From contig CAJVXY010000011.1 of the NCBI GenBank assembly GCA_913009895.1, forward strand, positions 1-64,000: a stretch of DNA of 64,000 bases. The letters are read 5' to 3'. The position numbers were made by a program, and so were the translations under genes. The notes under the pieces were generated by a model, which was given only the letters and a program-made list of their open reading frames with translations, was not told the DNA's origin and searched no databases. How positions within the stretch are numbered: the first letter of the stretch is position 1; every line of letters starts with the position of its first letter. This document shows, in pieces, positions 25,921 to 35,004 of this stretch. The stretch comes from an uncultured Acidiferrobacteraceae bacterium. GTDB taxonomy: Bacteria > Pseudomonadota > Gammaproteobacteria > Acidiferrobacterales > SZUA-150.

Positions 25921-25996
25921 ACCGCAGAACGCGCAGAGGTTCGCAGGGAAAGATTAAAAATATTTAATCTCAGCGTATCTCCGCGTCCTTTGCGGT
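25921..25996. repeat. Imperfect inverted-repeat element
   Basis: ACCGCAGAACGCGCAG at the left end resembles the inverse of CGCGTCCTTTGCGGT at the right end. In between, GATTAAA and TTTAATC pair around AATAT. It lies in the 241-bp gap between the channel gene and yciO. It has the look of a dispersed non-coding hairpin element; I cannot count other copies here. Confidence 0.5.
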
Positions 25997-26092
25997 TAAT
26001 CTTTATTTTTAACCATCGTAGTATTAGATTTCCGGGTTAAACTTGTATAAATTTCTTTTTATGAATTTTTTCAGAACTGGCTGATTGACCAG

Positions 26093-26734
26093 ATGGCGCA
26101 GTATTTTCAAATTCATCCCGACAACCCGCAGCTCCGGCTTATCAAGCAGGCGGTCGATATTGTCCGAAATGGCGGGGTAATCGCTTACCCGACGGATTCC
26201 AGTTATGCACTGGGCTGTCATATCGGCGACAAGGCAGCAATGGCGCGTATTCGTCAAATCCGACAGCTTGATGATAAGCACAACTTTACTCTTGTCTGTC
26301 GAGACCTGTCAGAACTAGCTATTTACGCCAAGGTTAGTAATGCAAATTACCGATTGATAAAATCAGTCACACCAGGCGCCTACACGTTTATACTGCCGGC
26401 TACCCGGGAGGTGCCCAGGCGCTTGCAGAATCCACGACGTAAGACAATTGGTCTGCGGGTACCGGATCACCCCATTACCCTGGCGCTTTTAGCTGAGCTG
26501 GATGAGCCATTGATGAGCAGCACACTGATCCTGAAGGGAGAATCTTTACCCATGAGTGACGCCCATGATATTCGGGAAATTCTGGAACATCAGCTGGACC
26601 TGGTTATTGATGGCGGTTTATGCGGTCTTGAGCCCACGACTGTCGTCGTACTAAATGACGATTTATTGTCCGTGGTGCGCAAGGGCCGGGGGGCGTTATT
26701 GCCCCTTGGTCTGCCAGGGCGTGTCCAGAATTAA
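26093..26734 (+). CDS. yciO: YciO-family protein (YrdC/Sua5 fold)
   Basis: 213 residues. The Sua5/YciO/YrdC fold is seen in VDIVRNGGVIAYPTDSSYAL, LDDKHNFTLVCRDLSELA and TPGAYTFILPATREVPRRL. YrdC/Sua5 proteins make the threonylcarbamoyl-AMP used for tRNA t6A; YciO members bind nucleotides or RNA but their role is less clear. The sequence and gene neighbourhood (rnm, rluB) favour YciO over TsaC. The tsaB gene at 32783 is the only other t6A-related gene in view. Confidence 0.88.
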   Translation: MAQYFQIHPDNPQLRLIKQAVDIVRNGGVIAYPTDSSYALGCHIGDKAAMARIRQIRQLDDKHNFTLVCRDLSELAIYAKVSNANYRLIKSVTPGAYTFILPATREVPRRLQNPRRKTIGLRVPDHPITLALLAELDEPLMSSTLILKGESLPMSDAHDIREILEHQLDLVIDGGLCGLEPTTVVVLNDDLLSVVRKGRGALLPLGLPGRVQN

Positions 26735-26775
26735 CCACCCCGATACAATCCAGACCTGATATAATCGAGCCCTGA

Positions 26776-27429
26776 ATGACAGCACTTACAACACCCCAAA
26801 TTATTGCCGTAGCGGCGCTCCCGATCCTGTTTGCGATAACCGTCCATGAGGCTGCCCATGGTTGGGTTGCCAAGCGACTTGGTGATCCTACTGCGGATCG
26901 TCTCGGGCGGGTGACCTTGAACCCGCTCAAGCATATAGACCTGGTAGGGACGGTACTTGTCCCCGTGTTGCTGATTGTGACCGCCGGCATTGCCATCGGC
27001 TGGGCCAAGCCTGTGCCTGTCACCTGGGAGAATTTACGCCATCCAAAACGTGATATGGCTTTGGTTGCATTGGCAGGCCCTGTGTCAAACTTGTTTATGG
27101 CGATTTTCTGGGGGCTGGTGATTAAAATTTCCCTCAGTTTGCCTGTCTCATTGCAGTGGATTACAGATCCGCTTATATACATGGGAAAATTCGGTATTTT
27201 GGTAAATGTAATCCTGATGGTTTTTAACCTGCTACCGATTCCACCGCTGGATGGCGGCAGGGTGGCAACAGGTTTATTGCCCGGTCCCTGGGCCTGGCAA
27301 TTGAGCAGGTTGGAGCCCTATGGATTTTTTATCATTATTGGCCTGCTCATGACCGGCGCGCTCTGGTTTATTCTTGACCCTATACGGATGGTCGTCACTC
27401 GGCTGGTTGTCACACTGGTTGGACTATAA
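26776..27429 (+). CDS. Site-2-protease-type membrane metalloprotease (M50)
   Basis: 217 residues, about five helices. The zinc motif HEAAH (in ITVHEAAHGWVAKRLGDPTA) and the second motif NLLPIPPLDGGRV supply the ligands of M50 peptidases. It has no PDZ or CBS domain, so it is the minimal rhomboid-sized type often found next to trpS and scpA. It cuts membrane proteins within or near the bilayer; the substrate is unknown. It ends 4 bp before the preferred trpS start. Confidence 0.9.
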   Translation: MTALTTPQIIAVAALPILFAITVHEAAHGWVAKRLGDPTADRLGRVTLNPLKHIDLVGTVLVPVLLIVTAGIAIGWAKPVPVTWENLRHPKRDMALVALAGPVSNLFMAIFWGLVIKISLSLPVSLQWITDPLIYMGKFGILVNVILMVFNLLPIPPLDGGRVATGLLPGPWAWQLSRLEPYGFFIIIGLLMTGALWFILDPIRMVVTRLVVTLVGL

Positions 27430-27433
27430 GCTT

Positions 27434-28651
27434 GTGAATATTCCCCAAAGTAAAAACAATCGCGTGCTATCTGGTATGCGACCCACGGGTAAATTACATC
27501 TTGGTCATTATCATGGGGTGCTGCGTAATTGGATACGATTACAGCACGAATTCGAATGTTTCTTTTTTGTTGCTGACTGGCACGCCTTAACGACCCATTA
27601 CGATGATGCCGGTATCATTGAAGAAAGTGTTTGGGATATGGTCATTGACTGGCTGGCAACCGGGGTTGACCCGGACAGTGCCACGCTTTTTTTGCAAAGC
27701 CGCGTTCCCCAGCACGCAGAGCTATATACGCTGTTATCCATGATTACACCCTTGCCATGGCTGGAGCGGGTGCCAACCTACAAAGACCAGCAGATCAGGC
27801 TCAAGGATAAAGATCTGGCGACTTATGGTTTTCTGGGTTATCCCTTGTTGCAGTCCGCGGATATTCTGGTTTATCGCGCCGGCCAGGTACCTGTGGGTGA
27901 AGACCAGGCGGCCCATGTGGAGCTAACCAGAGAAATTGCCCGTCGTTTTAATCATTTTTATGGTCGTGAACCCGGGTTTGAAGAAAAAGTAACTGCAGCC
28001 ATCAAAAAACTTGGCAAAAAGGCAGCCAAACTCTACCAGCAACATCGGAAATCTTTTGTTGAAAAGGGCGACCGCGAAGCATTGGAAAATGCCCAGGAAA
28101 TCCTGGAGAACCAGCAAAACATCTCCCTCGGAGACAAGGAGCGCCTCCTGGGTTACCTGGAGGGCGGGGGCCGCATTATCTTACCGGAACCCAATGTCTT
28201 GCTAACACCGGCAGCCAAAATGCCGGGTCTGGATGGCCAGAAAATGTCCAAGTCATATAACAATACAATTTCCTTGCGAGATGCGCCTGAGGACATTGAG
28301 AAGGCGATACGTACCATGCCCACTGACCCGGCCCGGGTGCGACGGACGGATCCTGGTGATCCCGAAAAATGCCCCGTGTGGGAATTTCATCACGTCTATA
28401 GTGATGAAAAAACCAAAGAATGGGTGATGGAGGGCTGTAAAAGTGCTGGAATAGGGTGTATTGAATGCAAAAAACCGGTAATTGAGGCTGTTTTAGCGGA
28501 ATTGGAGCCAATTCAGGCCCGCGCCCGGGAATTTGCTTCTGATCCGACACTGGTTCGTAATATCATTAGCCATGGCAATGCCCATGCCCGTGAGGTTGCC
28601 GAGGAAACCATGCAAGAGGTACGCGAGGCAATGGGACTGGAGTATCACTAA
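27434..28651 (+). CDS. trpS: Tryptophanyl-tRNA synthetase
   Basis: 405 residues from GTG 27434; TTG 27431 is also possible. The frame is open further upstream but would overlap the M50 gene. The HIGH-type motif is RPTGKLHLGHYHG and the KMSKS motif lies in GQKMSKSYNN. It is about 70 residues longer than E. coli TrpS because of a helical Lys/Glu-rich insert (about 190-250) typical of the long proteobacterial form. It sits in the conserved run M50-trpS-scpA-scpB-rluB. Confidence 0.95.
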   Translation: MNIPQSKNNRVLSGMRPTGKLHLGHYHGVLRNWIRLQHEFECFFFVADWHALTTHYDDAGIIEESVWDMVIDWLATGVDPDSATLFLQSRVPQHAELYTLLSMITPLPWLERVPTYKDQQIRLKDKDLATYGFLGYPLLQSADILVYRAGQVPVGEDQAAHVELTREIARRFNHFYGREPGFEEKVTAAIKKLGKKAAKLYQQHRKSFVEKGDREALENAQEILENQQNISLGDKERLLGYLEGGGRIILPEPNVLLTPAAKMPGLDGQKMSKSYNNTISLRDAPEDIEKAIRTMPTDPARVRRTDPGDPEKCPVWEFHHVYSDEKTKEWVMEGCKSAGIGCIECKKPVIEAVLAELEPIQARAREFASDPTLVRNIISHGNAHAREVAEETMQEVREAMGLEYH

Positions 28652-28653
28652 AC

Positions 28654-29496
28654 ATGAAAAACAAAAAAATAGATAAAATCGAACACCCGGACGGGACTGA
28701 TAGTTCCCCGCAGCCAGCCCAGGGTGAGATGCCCTTTGCTGTGGTGGGGGGCGAGGCGGTTACTGAATTGCCTCAGGATTTATATATTCCCCCTGATGCC
28801 CTGGAGGTGTTCCTGGAGGCCTTTGAAGGGCCGCTGGATTTGTTGTTATACCTGATTCGTAAGCAGAACCTGGATATTCTTGATATTCCCATTGCCGAAG
28901 TAACAAAACAATACATGGGTTACGTGGACTTAATGCAAGAATTACAATGGGACCTGGCAGCTGATTACCTGGTGATGGCCGCCATGTTGGCCGAGATTAA
29001 ATCGCGTATGTTGTTGCCGCGCCCTGTTACGGAAGAAGAGGCAGGTAACGATCCAAGAGCTGAGCTGGTACGACGGTTGCAGGAATATGAACGCTATCGT
29101 AAAGCCGCTGAGGACATTGAAGAATTACCGCGAGTGCAACGGGATTTGCACATCGTTAAAGTTAAGTACGAAGGTGAGCGGGCAACGCGGCCGCAACCGA
29201 ATGTTAATATGGATGACGTTTTTAAGGCCTTTGCGGATGTGATGCGACGCCATGATATGTATAACCATCACCATATCACACGCGAGACCTTGTCAATTCG
29301 TGAGCGCATGACACAAGTGCTTGACCGGGTAAAAGGGGAGGAGTTTGTTGATTTTCAGAACCTGTTCGATATCACTGAAGGCCGGATGGGTGTTGTTGTT
29401 ACTTTTGTTGCGATTCTTGAACTACTCAAGGAGCAGCTTTTAACTGTGATACAACCAGAGCCATTCGCGCCAATACACGTAATAGCAGCAGCTTAA
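28654..29496 (+). CDS. scpA: Segregation and condensation protein A
   Basis: 280 residues. The kleisin ScpA motifs are FEGPLDLLLYLIRKQNLDI and PIAEVTKQYMGYVDLMQELQ near the N-terminus, and the winged-helix end VVVTFVAILELLKEQLLTV. ScpA bridges SMC heads and binds ScpB in the condensin complex that organises the chromosome. A variable N-terminal extension of about 45 residues precedes the core. It starts 3 bp after trpS and 48 bp before scpB. Confidence 0.95.
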   Translation: MKNKKIDKIEHPDGTDSSPQPAQGEMPFAVVGGEAVTELPQDLYIPPDALEVFLEAFEGPLDLLLYLIRKQNLDILDIPIAEVTKQYMGYVDLMQELQWDLAADYLVMAAMLAEIKSRMLLPRPVTEEEAGNDPRAELVRRLQEYERYRKAAEDIEELPRVQRDLHIVKVKYEGERATRPQPNVNMDDVFKAFADVMRRHDMYNHHHITRETLSIRERMTQVLDRVKGEEFVDFQNLFDITEGRMGVVVTFVAILELLKEQLLTVIQPEPFAPIHVIAAA

Positions 29497-29543
29497 AAAA
29501 ATAGTAAAACCTGATTTTAGTTTGAATTAATGTCAAAAATATT

Positions 29544-30263
29544 ATGAGCAAAAAAGTTAACAAAGAAATTAAAAATATTATTGAAGCTGCGCTTATGATT
29601 GCAAATCAACCAGTTTCGATTGATAGATTAATCGCGCTTTTCCCAGAAGGTGCCAGCCCGGCCCGTGAAGAAATTCGCCACACGCTTGATGTTTTAATGG
29701 ATGACTACAAAGGCCGCGGCATTGAGCTTAAAAAAATTGATAAAAGCTATCGCTTGCAAAGCAAAACAGAATATTCAGAATGGTTATCCAGGCTGACCGA
29801 AGAAAAGCCGCCTCGTTATTCGCGGGCGGCCCTGGAGACCCTGGCTATCATTGCCTATCGTCAGCCAGTTACCCGGGGTGATATTGAAGATATACGTGGC
29901 GTGACCGTGAGTACGGATATCATCAGAAATTTGATCGATAGAGAATGGATCAGGCAAGTAGGATCGCGAGATGTACCAGGCAAGCCATCATTGTATGGCA
30001 CCACCAAAGTATTTCTCGAATACTTTAACCTGTCGGGTTTGAGTGAATTACCCTCGTTGTCAGAATTAAGAGATCTGGAAGAGATTGGCAAGGAACTAAA
30101 CCTGTCATTAAACCTGGAACAGGCGACCAGGAATACCGAAACTGGCAAAACTGAAGAAGTAAATGGCCAGGCATCTGTAAAAAAGTTATCACCTGAACAA
30201 GAATTGGCAGAAGACGACATTGCTCAACCAATAGAGGCAAAAGTCGGCCAACTCAATCAATGA
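29544..30263 (+). CDS. scpB: Segregation and condensation protein B
   Basis: 239 residues. ScpB is recognised by IKNIIEAALMIANQPVSIDR, the double winged helix and the signature SRAALETLAIIAYRQPVTRG, followed by IRGVTVSTDIIRNLIDREWI. It forms a dimer that binds ScpA and SMC. The last 60 residues are a low-complexity Glu/Gln/Lys tail. Its stop overlaps the rluB start by 4 bp (ATGA), indicating translational coupling. Confidence 0.95.
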   Translation: MSKKVNKEIKNIIEAALMIANQPVSIDRLIALFPEGASPAREEIRHTLDVLMDDYKGRGIELKKIDKSYRLQSKTEYSEWLSRLTEEKPPRYSRAALETLAIIAYRQPVTRGDIEDIRGVTVSTDIIRNLIDREWIRQVGSRDVPGKPSLYGTTKVFLEYFNLSGLSELPSLSELRDLEEIGKELNLSLNLEQATRNTETGKTEEVNGQASVKKLSPEQELAEDDIAQPIEAKVGQLNQ

Positions 30264-31135
30264 GTTTTAAAGATCCCGATAGTCCCGCTGCGACTGGAGA
30301 AAAGTTACAAAAGATATTGGCCCATAGCGGTTTAGGCTCTCGTCGCGAGATGGAGACCTGGATTGAAGCGGGTCGCGTTTCGGTCGATGGCAAAATCGTT
30401 TCCCTTGGCAAGCGTGTGACCAGCTCGCAAACAATACGCGTAGATGGCAAGGTAATTTCTACAGCCCGTCTACAACCGCGCAGAAAAATTATTATTTATC
30501 ACAAGCCAGAGGGCGAAGTTTGCACACGTTCTGATCCCAGGGGACGACCCACGGTATTTGATCGCTTGCCCCAAATTCGTGGCGGTCGCTGGATATCAGT
30601 GGGCCGCCTGGATTTTAATACATCCGGTTTATTGCTATTCACCAATGACGGCGAACTGGCCAACCTGCTCATGCACCCGCGTTATGGTATTGAGCGTGAA
30701 TATGCAGTCAGGGTTGCCGGTAATGTAAATCAGGAAAAAATAACAGCATTAAAAAATGGCGTTGAGCTGGAGGATGGCCTGGCTAAATTTCAGAGCATCC
30801 GGGACATTGGCGGGGAGGGAACAAATCACTGGTACCACGTGATATTGACCGAGGGCCGTAACCGGGAAGTCCGACGCATGTGGGAGCACGTGGGCGCCAA
30901 GGTGAGTCGACTAACAAGAATACGTTTTGGCATGTTGACCTTGCCCAGGAAAGTGAGGACAGGACGCTGGGTGCATCTAACGGACGACGAAACAAAACAA
31001 TTATTAAGCCTGGTTGGTTTGTATGTCGATAAGACTGAACACACACGTGGTCGCCCACAAAATAAAGCGAGTCGATCACGGTCGGGTTCGAAACCACTCC
31101 GCAAGGCCAAAAAAACCGGCTTTCGAAAAAAATGA
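30260..31135 (+). CDS. rluB: 23S rRNA pseudouridine synthase RluB
   Basis: 291 residues. An S4 RNA-binding domain (EKLQKILAHSGLGSRREMET) is followed by the pseudouridine synthase domain with the catalytic Asp in GRLDFNTSGLLLFTNDGEL. The fold ends with EGRNREVRRMWEHVGAKVSR. RluB modifies U2605 of 23S rRNA in E. coli. The last 30 residues are very basic (Lys/Arg), as usual for RluB tails that touch RNA. RluB over RluE/RsuA is chosen from the scpAB neighbourhood and tail. Confidence 0.93.
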   Translation: MSFKDPDSPAATGEKLQKILAHSGLGSRREMETWIEAGRVSVDGKIVSLGKRVTSSQTIRVDGKVISTARLQPRRKIIIYHKPEGEVCTRSDPRGRPTVFDRLPQIRGGRWISVGRLDFNTSGLLLFTNDGELANLLMHPRYGIEREYAVRVAGNVNQEKITALKNGVELEDGLAKFQSIRDIGGEGTNHWYHVILTEGRNREVRRMWEHVGAKVSRLTRIRFGMLTLPRKVRTGRWVHLTDDETKQLLSLVGLYVDKTEHTRGRPQNKASRSRSGSKPLRKAKKTGFRKK

Positions 31136-31154
31136 GAGCCTGGCGTGATTACAG

Positions 31155-31835
31155 GTGAAGGATGGTGAAGCTGGGTTGAATACTGGACAGGAAAAAATAG
31201 CCTGTGAATCAGTATACAAAAGCCTGCTTGGTTTTCACGGAAAAAGAGATTGGTGGCCAGGAGATAGTCGCTTCGAAATTATGGTAGGTGCAATTCTTAC
31301 GCAGAACACGGCGTGGTCTAATGTTGAGAAGGCAATTAATAATCTGAAACAGGCGGATGTCCTCAGGCCAGATGCTTTACTAAATCTTCACCACAGGCGC
31401 CTGGCATCCCTGTTACGCCCTTCAGGTTATTACAATGTGAAAACTAAAAGACTCAGGGCTTTTTGTTTTTGGTTGTTAGAAAACAATGGTGCTGACAGTT
31501 TAGAAAAATGGAAAACGGTAAAATTACGCGAGGCATTATTGTCGGTGCATGGGGTTGGCCCTGAAACGGCCGACGATATTCTGTTGTACGCATTCAATAG
31601 AAAAGTATTCGTAGTCGACGCCTATACCAGGCGTATATTTTCAAGATTGGGTATTCTTGCGGGTGATGAATCTTACGAAGATATTCGGGCCATGTTTGAG
31701 AAGGCCTTAAAAAGTAGTGCCAGCTTGTTTAACGAATATCACGCGCTTATTGTAATACACGGTGCCACTATCTGTAAGTCCAGGCCAGATTGCAAAAATT
31801 GTGTACTGAGCAATCAATGTAATTACAATTCCTGA
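31155..31835 (+). CDS. HhH-GPD DNA glycosylase with 4Fe-4S cluster (endonuclease III-like)
   Basis: 226 residues from GTG 31155. Endonuclease III fold: GAILTQNTAWSNVEKAINNL, helix-hairpin-helix HGVGPETADDILLYAF, catalytic Asp in VFVVDAYTRRIFSRLG, and the cluster ligands C-x5-C-x2-C-x5-C at the end. The lysine used by bifunctional Nth (GVGRKTA) is Glu here (GVGPETA), so a monofunctional glycosylase such as the MagIII group is more likely, acting on alkylated or other damaged bases without lyase activity. It follows rluB by 19 bp. Confidence 0.87.
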   Translation: MKDGEAGLNTGQEKIACESVYKSLLGFHGKRDWWPGDSRFEIMVGAILTQNTAWSNVEKAINNLKQADVLRPDALLNLHHRRLASLLRPSGYYNVKTKRLRAFCFWLLENNGADSLEKWKTVKLREALLSVHGVGPETADDILLYAFNRKVFVVDAYTRRIFSRLGILAGDESYEDIRAMFEKALKSSASLFNEYHALIVIHGATICKSRPDCKNCVLSNQCNYNS

Positions 31836-31858
31836 TTGGCTGTTAACTATTTATCAGA

Positions 31859-32209
31859 TTATTCGTCTTCTATTTCTTTTGTTTTTAGTCCTTTCTTTTT
31901 GGCATTTTTAACCAGTGGCGCGATTCTTTGACGACCCCGTGTTGTTTTATCGATACAACCTTTAAAACGACCAAATTGATAACTTATTGAGGCACCGGCA
32001 AGCAATGAGGTTGCATGGCTGATCGGGCCTGCATCGGCGATTATGTCTACCTGGGCCAACTCCAGATCCTGGTCAAGGAGCTTTAGCAATTTAGCGCAGC
32101 GGGCCTTATCCTTCTCTTTTTGCGTTTGTTCATCTGCAAATGAGACAGTAGTGATAAATATTGTAAATACAAATAATAACGTACTCACTGGTGCTATAAA
32201 TTTTTTCAT
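31859..32209 (-). CDS. Small exported protein of unknown function
   Basis: 116 residues. A clear signal peptide, MKKFIAPVSTLLFVFTIF then ITTVSFA before DEQ, implies export to the periplasm. The mature part is charged (KEKDKARCAKLLKLLDQDLE), has two cysteines (in ARCAK and GCIDK) that could pair, and ends in a Lys-rich tail. I recognise no family. It is a lone minus-strand gene between two plus-strand genes. Confidence 0.65.
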   Translation of the reverse strand: MKKFIAPVSTLLFVFTIFITTVSFADEQTQKEKDKARCAKLLKLLDQDLELAQVDIIADAGPISHATSLLAGASISYQFGRFKGCIDKTTRGRQRIAPLVKNAKKKGLKTKEIEDE

Positions 32210-32370
32210 GATTTAAAATCCTTAAAGGTAATTTGTTATTTTACGTGCAAAATAGTAATTTTACTTTTCCCAGGTACGGTATTTCAGATACGGTATTCCA
32301 TCTGGAATACCTGCATATTAAGTTATCTATATAAGTTTTTTGGGTTGTTTGTCAAATACAGGAGAGCTCC

Positions 32371-32742
32371 ATGAGTTTTATCACTCATTTCAACGACGTT
32401 TTACCTTACCAAACCAAAGATGGTTCACAGATTTATGAATTAATGCACCCGGCAAAACAAGGCAATCAAAACCAGAGTCTGGCACTTGCGTTGATACCAC
32501 CCGGTGAGAAAACGAAATTACATACCCATCAGAAAAGTGAAGAGCTATATTACATTCAATCAGGAACTGGCAAAATGACCCTGGGTGATGATCAGTTTGA
32601 AATAAAGTCTGGCGATACTGTTTGTATTCGTCCCGGTATTCCACACAGTGTTGAAAATACAGGCCAGTCTGACTTGAAAATATTATGTTGTTGCGCGCCA
32701 GCCTATGATCATGGCGATACAAATATAAAAGATAGTATTTAA
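32371..32742 (+). CDS. Cupin-domain protein
   Basis: 123 residues, a single small cupin barrel. Metal-binding cupin motif 1 is visible as KLHTHQKSEELYYIQSGTGK (His, His, Glu) and motif 2 as CIRPGIPHSVENTG (His). It could be an isomerase, dioxygenase or sugar- or metal-binding protein; the motifs alone do not decide. AGGAGAG precedes the ATG. It lies 40 bp before tsaB. Confidence 0.82.
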   Translation: MSFITHFNDVLPYQTKDGSQIYELMHPAKQGNQNQSLALALIPPGEKTKLHTHQKSEELYYIQSGTGKMTLGDDQFEIKSGDTVCIRPGIPHSVENTGQSDLKILCCCAPAYDHGDTNIKDSI

Positions 32743-32782
32743 GTGTAAAGATATATCAATTTCACAAAAGACAGTAATACAA

Positions 32783-33487
32783 ATGAAGAAAGTCATAAAT
32801 AAAAATGGTAAAGCAGTGCCGACGCTGCTTTCTCTTGATACCTCAAGCGAGGCATGTTCTGTTGCATTGCAATACCAGGATCAGGTAACAGAAGAATTTG
32901 AAACCGGCATTCGTCATTCTGAAATAATCCTGGCCATGATTGAAAAAATAATGGTCGATAACGGGCTTGTTGTTTCGCAGATTGATTGCATTGCCTTTGG
33001 GCGTGGTCCGGGTATGTTTACCGGTTTGCGCATCGGTGCGGGTGTCGTGCAGGGCATTGCCTTTGCAGCCGACTTGCCGGTGCTGCCAATTTCATCCCTG
33101 GCAATTCTTGCCCAGGGACAAAAGTCGAATAAAGTCATGACAGCACTGGATGCAAGAATGAACCAGGTTTATTGGGGACTATTTGAAAAAGATGACCAGG
33201 GAATTGTCCAGACCTGTATTGACGAACAGGTTATTTCTCCGGCAGATGTTCAACTCCCGGAGTCATCCGGCTGGTCTGGCGCAGGCAGCGGCTGGGATCA
33301 ATATGGTGACACACTTGTTCGTGTTACGGGAACACATCTGGATAACTGGCAGGCTGAACAATATCCATGTGCCCGGCATATTTTACCAATTGCTAATGCG
33401 TTATATAAATCAGGCAACCAGGTGGACGCTACTCAGGCGATACCGGTCTATTTGCGAGATAACGTGGCAGTTAAACGGTCGCGTTAA
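32783..33487 (+). CDS. tsaB: tRNA threonylcarbamoyladenosine biosynthesis protein TsaB
   Basis: 234 residues. The ASKHA-type fold starts LLSLDTSSEACSVAL, with RHSEIILAMIEKIM and the signature FGRGPGMFTGLRIGAGVVQG. TsaB is the scaffold partner of TsaD and TsaE in making t6A at position 37 of ANN-decoding tRNAs. Length is normal. It converges with nhaD, whose stop lies 29 bp away. Confidence 0.95.
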   Translation: MKKVINKNGKAVPTLLSLDTSSEACSVALQYQDQVTEEFETGIRHSEIILAMIEKIMVDNGLVVSQIDCIAFGRGPGMFTGLRIGAGVVQGIAFAADLPVLPISSLAILAQGQKSNKVMTALDARMNQVYWGLFEKDDQGIVQTCIDEQVISPADVQLPESSGWSGAGSGWDQYGDTLVRVTGTHLDNWQAEQYPCARHILPIANALYKSGNQVDATQAIPVYLRDNVAVKRSR

Positions 33488-33516
33488 GCGCCAGATTAGT
33501 CATAGTTATGAAATTA

Positions 33517-34962
33517 TCATCCGACCGCCCTGGTAAACAGTGAATCATTTATCCACATGTGGGTAACAATGCTGGCGGCGTAACCAAGGGCAATAATGGG
33601 TGTCCATTTTAAATGAACAAAAAAAGTATACTGGCCGCGCGCCTGACCCATTAGTGCAACGCCAGCTGCAGAACCAATTGAAAGCATGCTGCCGCCAACA
33701 CCAGCCGTAAGTGTTACCAATAGCCATTGACCTTGTGACATTTCAGGGTTCATTGATAAAACTGCAAACATGACAGGAATATTATCAACAACCGCAGAAA
33801 GCAGGCCAACGATAACATTGGAGTAGGTGGCGCCCAGGTTGACATACATAGTCTCGGAAACAAGCCCGAGGTAACCGATAAAACCAAGGCCGCCTACCGA
33901 CAAAACAACGCCATAGAAAAAGAGCAATGTATCCCATTCGGCACGTGCCAATCGATGAAACACATCAAACGCCTCATGGCTGTCTTTCCTGATGGGCAAT
34001 ACATCACCTATGGTTCCGTATTTTTTTCTGTAATCTCTGGTTCGAATGTGGGTTATTTTCAGGTAATACCCAAAAAACTTTAAATAAGCCAGGCCCGTCA
34101 TCATTCCCAGCATCGGCGGGAGGCTCAGAAAATTATGGAAACTTACGGCTGTAATTATGGTGGCAATGAACAGAAGTATGATGATTATTGCGCCGCGTCT
34201 CATTGGTACATGGTCTCCCGAGACATTGGGTGTTTTATCTGGAACTGCAAAATTAATTATCAATGCAGGCACAAGGTAGTTAACAGCTGAAGGAATAAAT
34301 AGGGCAAAGAAGCCTGAAAAATCTATAATGCCTTTTTGCCAAACCATCAAGGTTGTAATATCGCCAAATGGGCTGAATGCCCCACCCGAGTTTGCAGCGA
34401 CAACAACATTAATACTGGCCAGACCAACAAATCTGGGGTTACCCTTTCCAACCGCCAGAATGACGGTGCCCATTACCAAAGCGGTTGTCAGGTTATCTAT
34501 AACAGGTGACAGGAAAAAAGCCAGGGTGCCCGTCATCCAGAATAATTGTCGATAGCTGAAACCTTTGCGTACCAACCATGATCGCAGGGCCTGAAACACC
34601 TGTCGTTCATCCATGGCATTTACATAAGTCATGGCTACCAGCAAAAACAGGAACAATTCGGCAAAATCCAGCAAGTTATGCTTAAAGGCGACCTCTGCTA
34701 CTTCAGGTATGCCCCGTGACGTGTAGATGTAACCGATCATCCCCCAGATAATGCCAGCAGCAAGAATAACTGGTTTTGATTTTCGTAAATCCGTAAATTC
34801 CTCTGCCATAACCAGGGCGTAGGAAAGAAGAAATATCAGGAGAGAGAAATAACCAACTGGATGGGAGGTCAGCTCAATAAAGTTATTTGACTCGGCAGCA
34901 AAAACGGTTTCGGGTAGCAACACCGAAGAAATAATTATGCCAATGAGAATAAACTTATTCAT
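33517..34962 (-). CDS. nhaD: NhaD-type sodium/proton antiporter
   Basis: About 481 residues with twelve or so helices. NhaD features: FAELFLFLLVAMTYVNAMDE, SPVIDNLTTALVMGTVILAV, NSGGAFSPFGDITTLMVWQK, and the second half AVVDNIPVMFAVLSM and GGSMLSIGSAAGVALMG. It exchanges Na+ or Li+ for H+ and fits a marine or saline life style. I prefer ATG 34962 (GGAATAATT upstream; MNKFILIG start with a signal-like first helix) over ATG 34977. Confidence 0.92.
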   Translation of the reverse strand: MNKFILIGIIISSVLLPETVFAAESNNFIELTSHPVGYFSLLIFLLSYALVMAEEFTDLRKSKPVILAAGIIWGMIGYIYTSRGIPEVAEVAFKHNLLDFAELFLFLLVAMTYVNAMDERQVFQALRSWLVRKGFSYRQLFWMTGTLAFFLSPVIDNLTTALVMGTVILAVGKGNPRFVGLASINVVVAANSGGAFSPFGDITTLMVWQKGIIDFSGFFALFIPSAVNYLVPALIINFAVPDKTPNVSGDHVPMRRGAIIIILLFIATIITAVSFHNFLSLPPMLGMMTGLAYLKFFGYYLKITHIRTRDYRKKYGTIGDVLPIRKDSHEAFDVFHRLARAEWDTLLFFYGVVLSVGGLGFIGYLGLVSETMYVNLGATYSNVIVGLLSAVVDNIPVMFAVLSMNPEMSQGQWLLVTLTAGVGGSMLSIGSAAGVALMGQARGQYTFFVHLKWTPIIALGYAASIVTHMWINDSLFTRAVG

Positions 34963-35004
34963 AATTATTCCATTCATGCCAGAACAGATAACATCAATAA
35001 TTTT

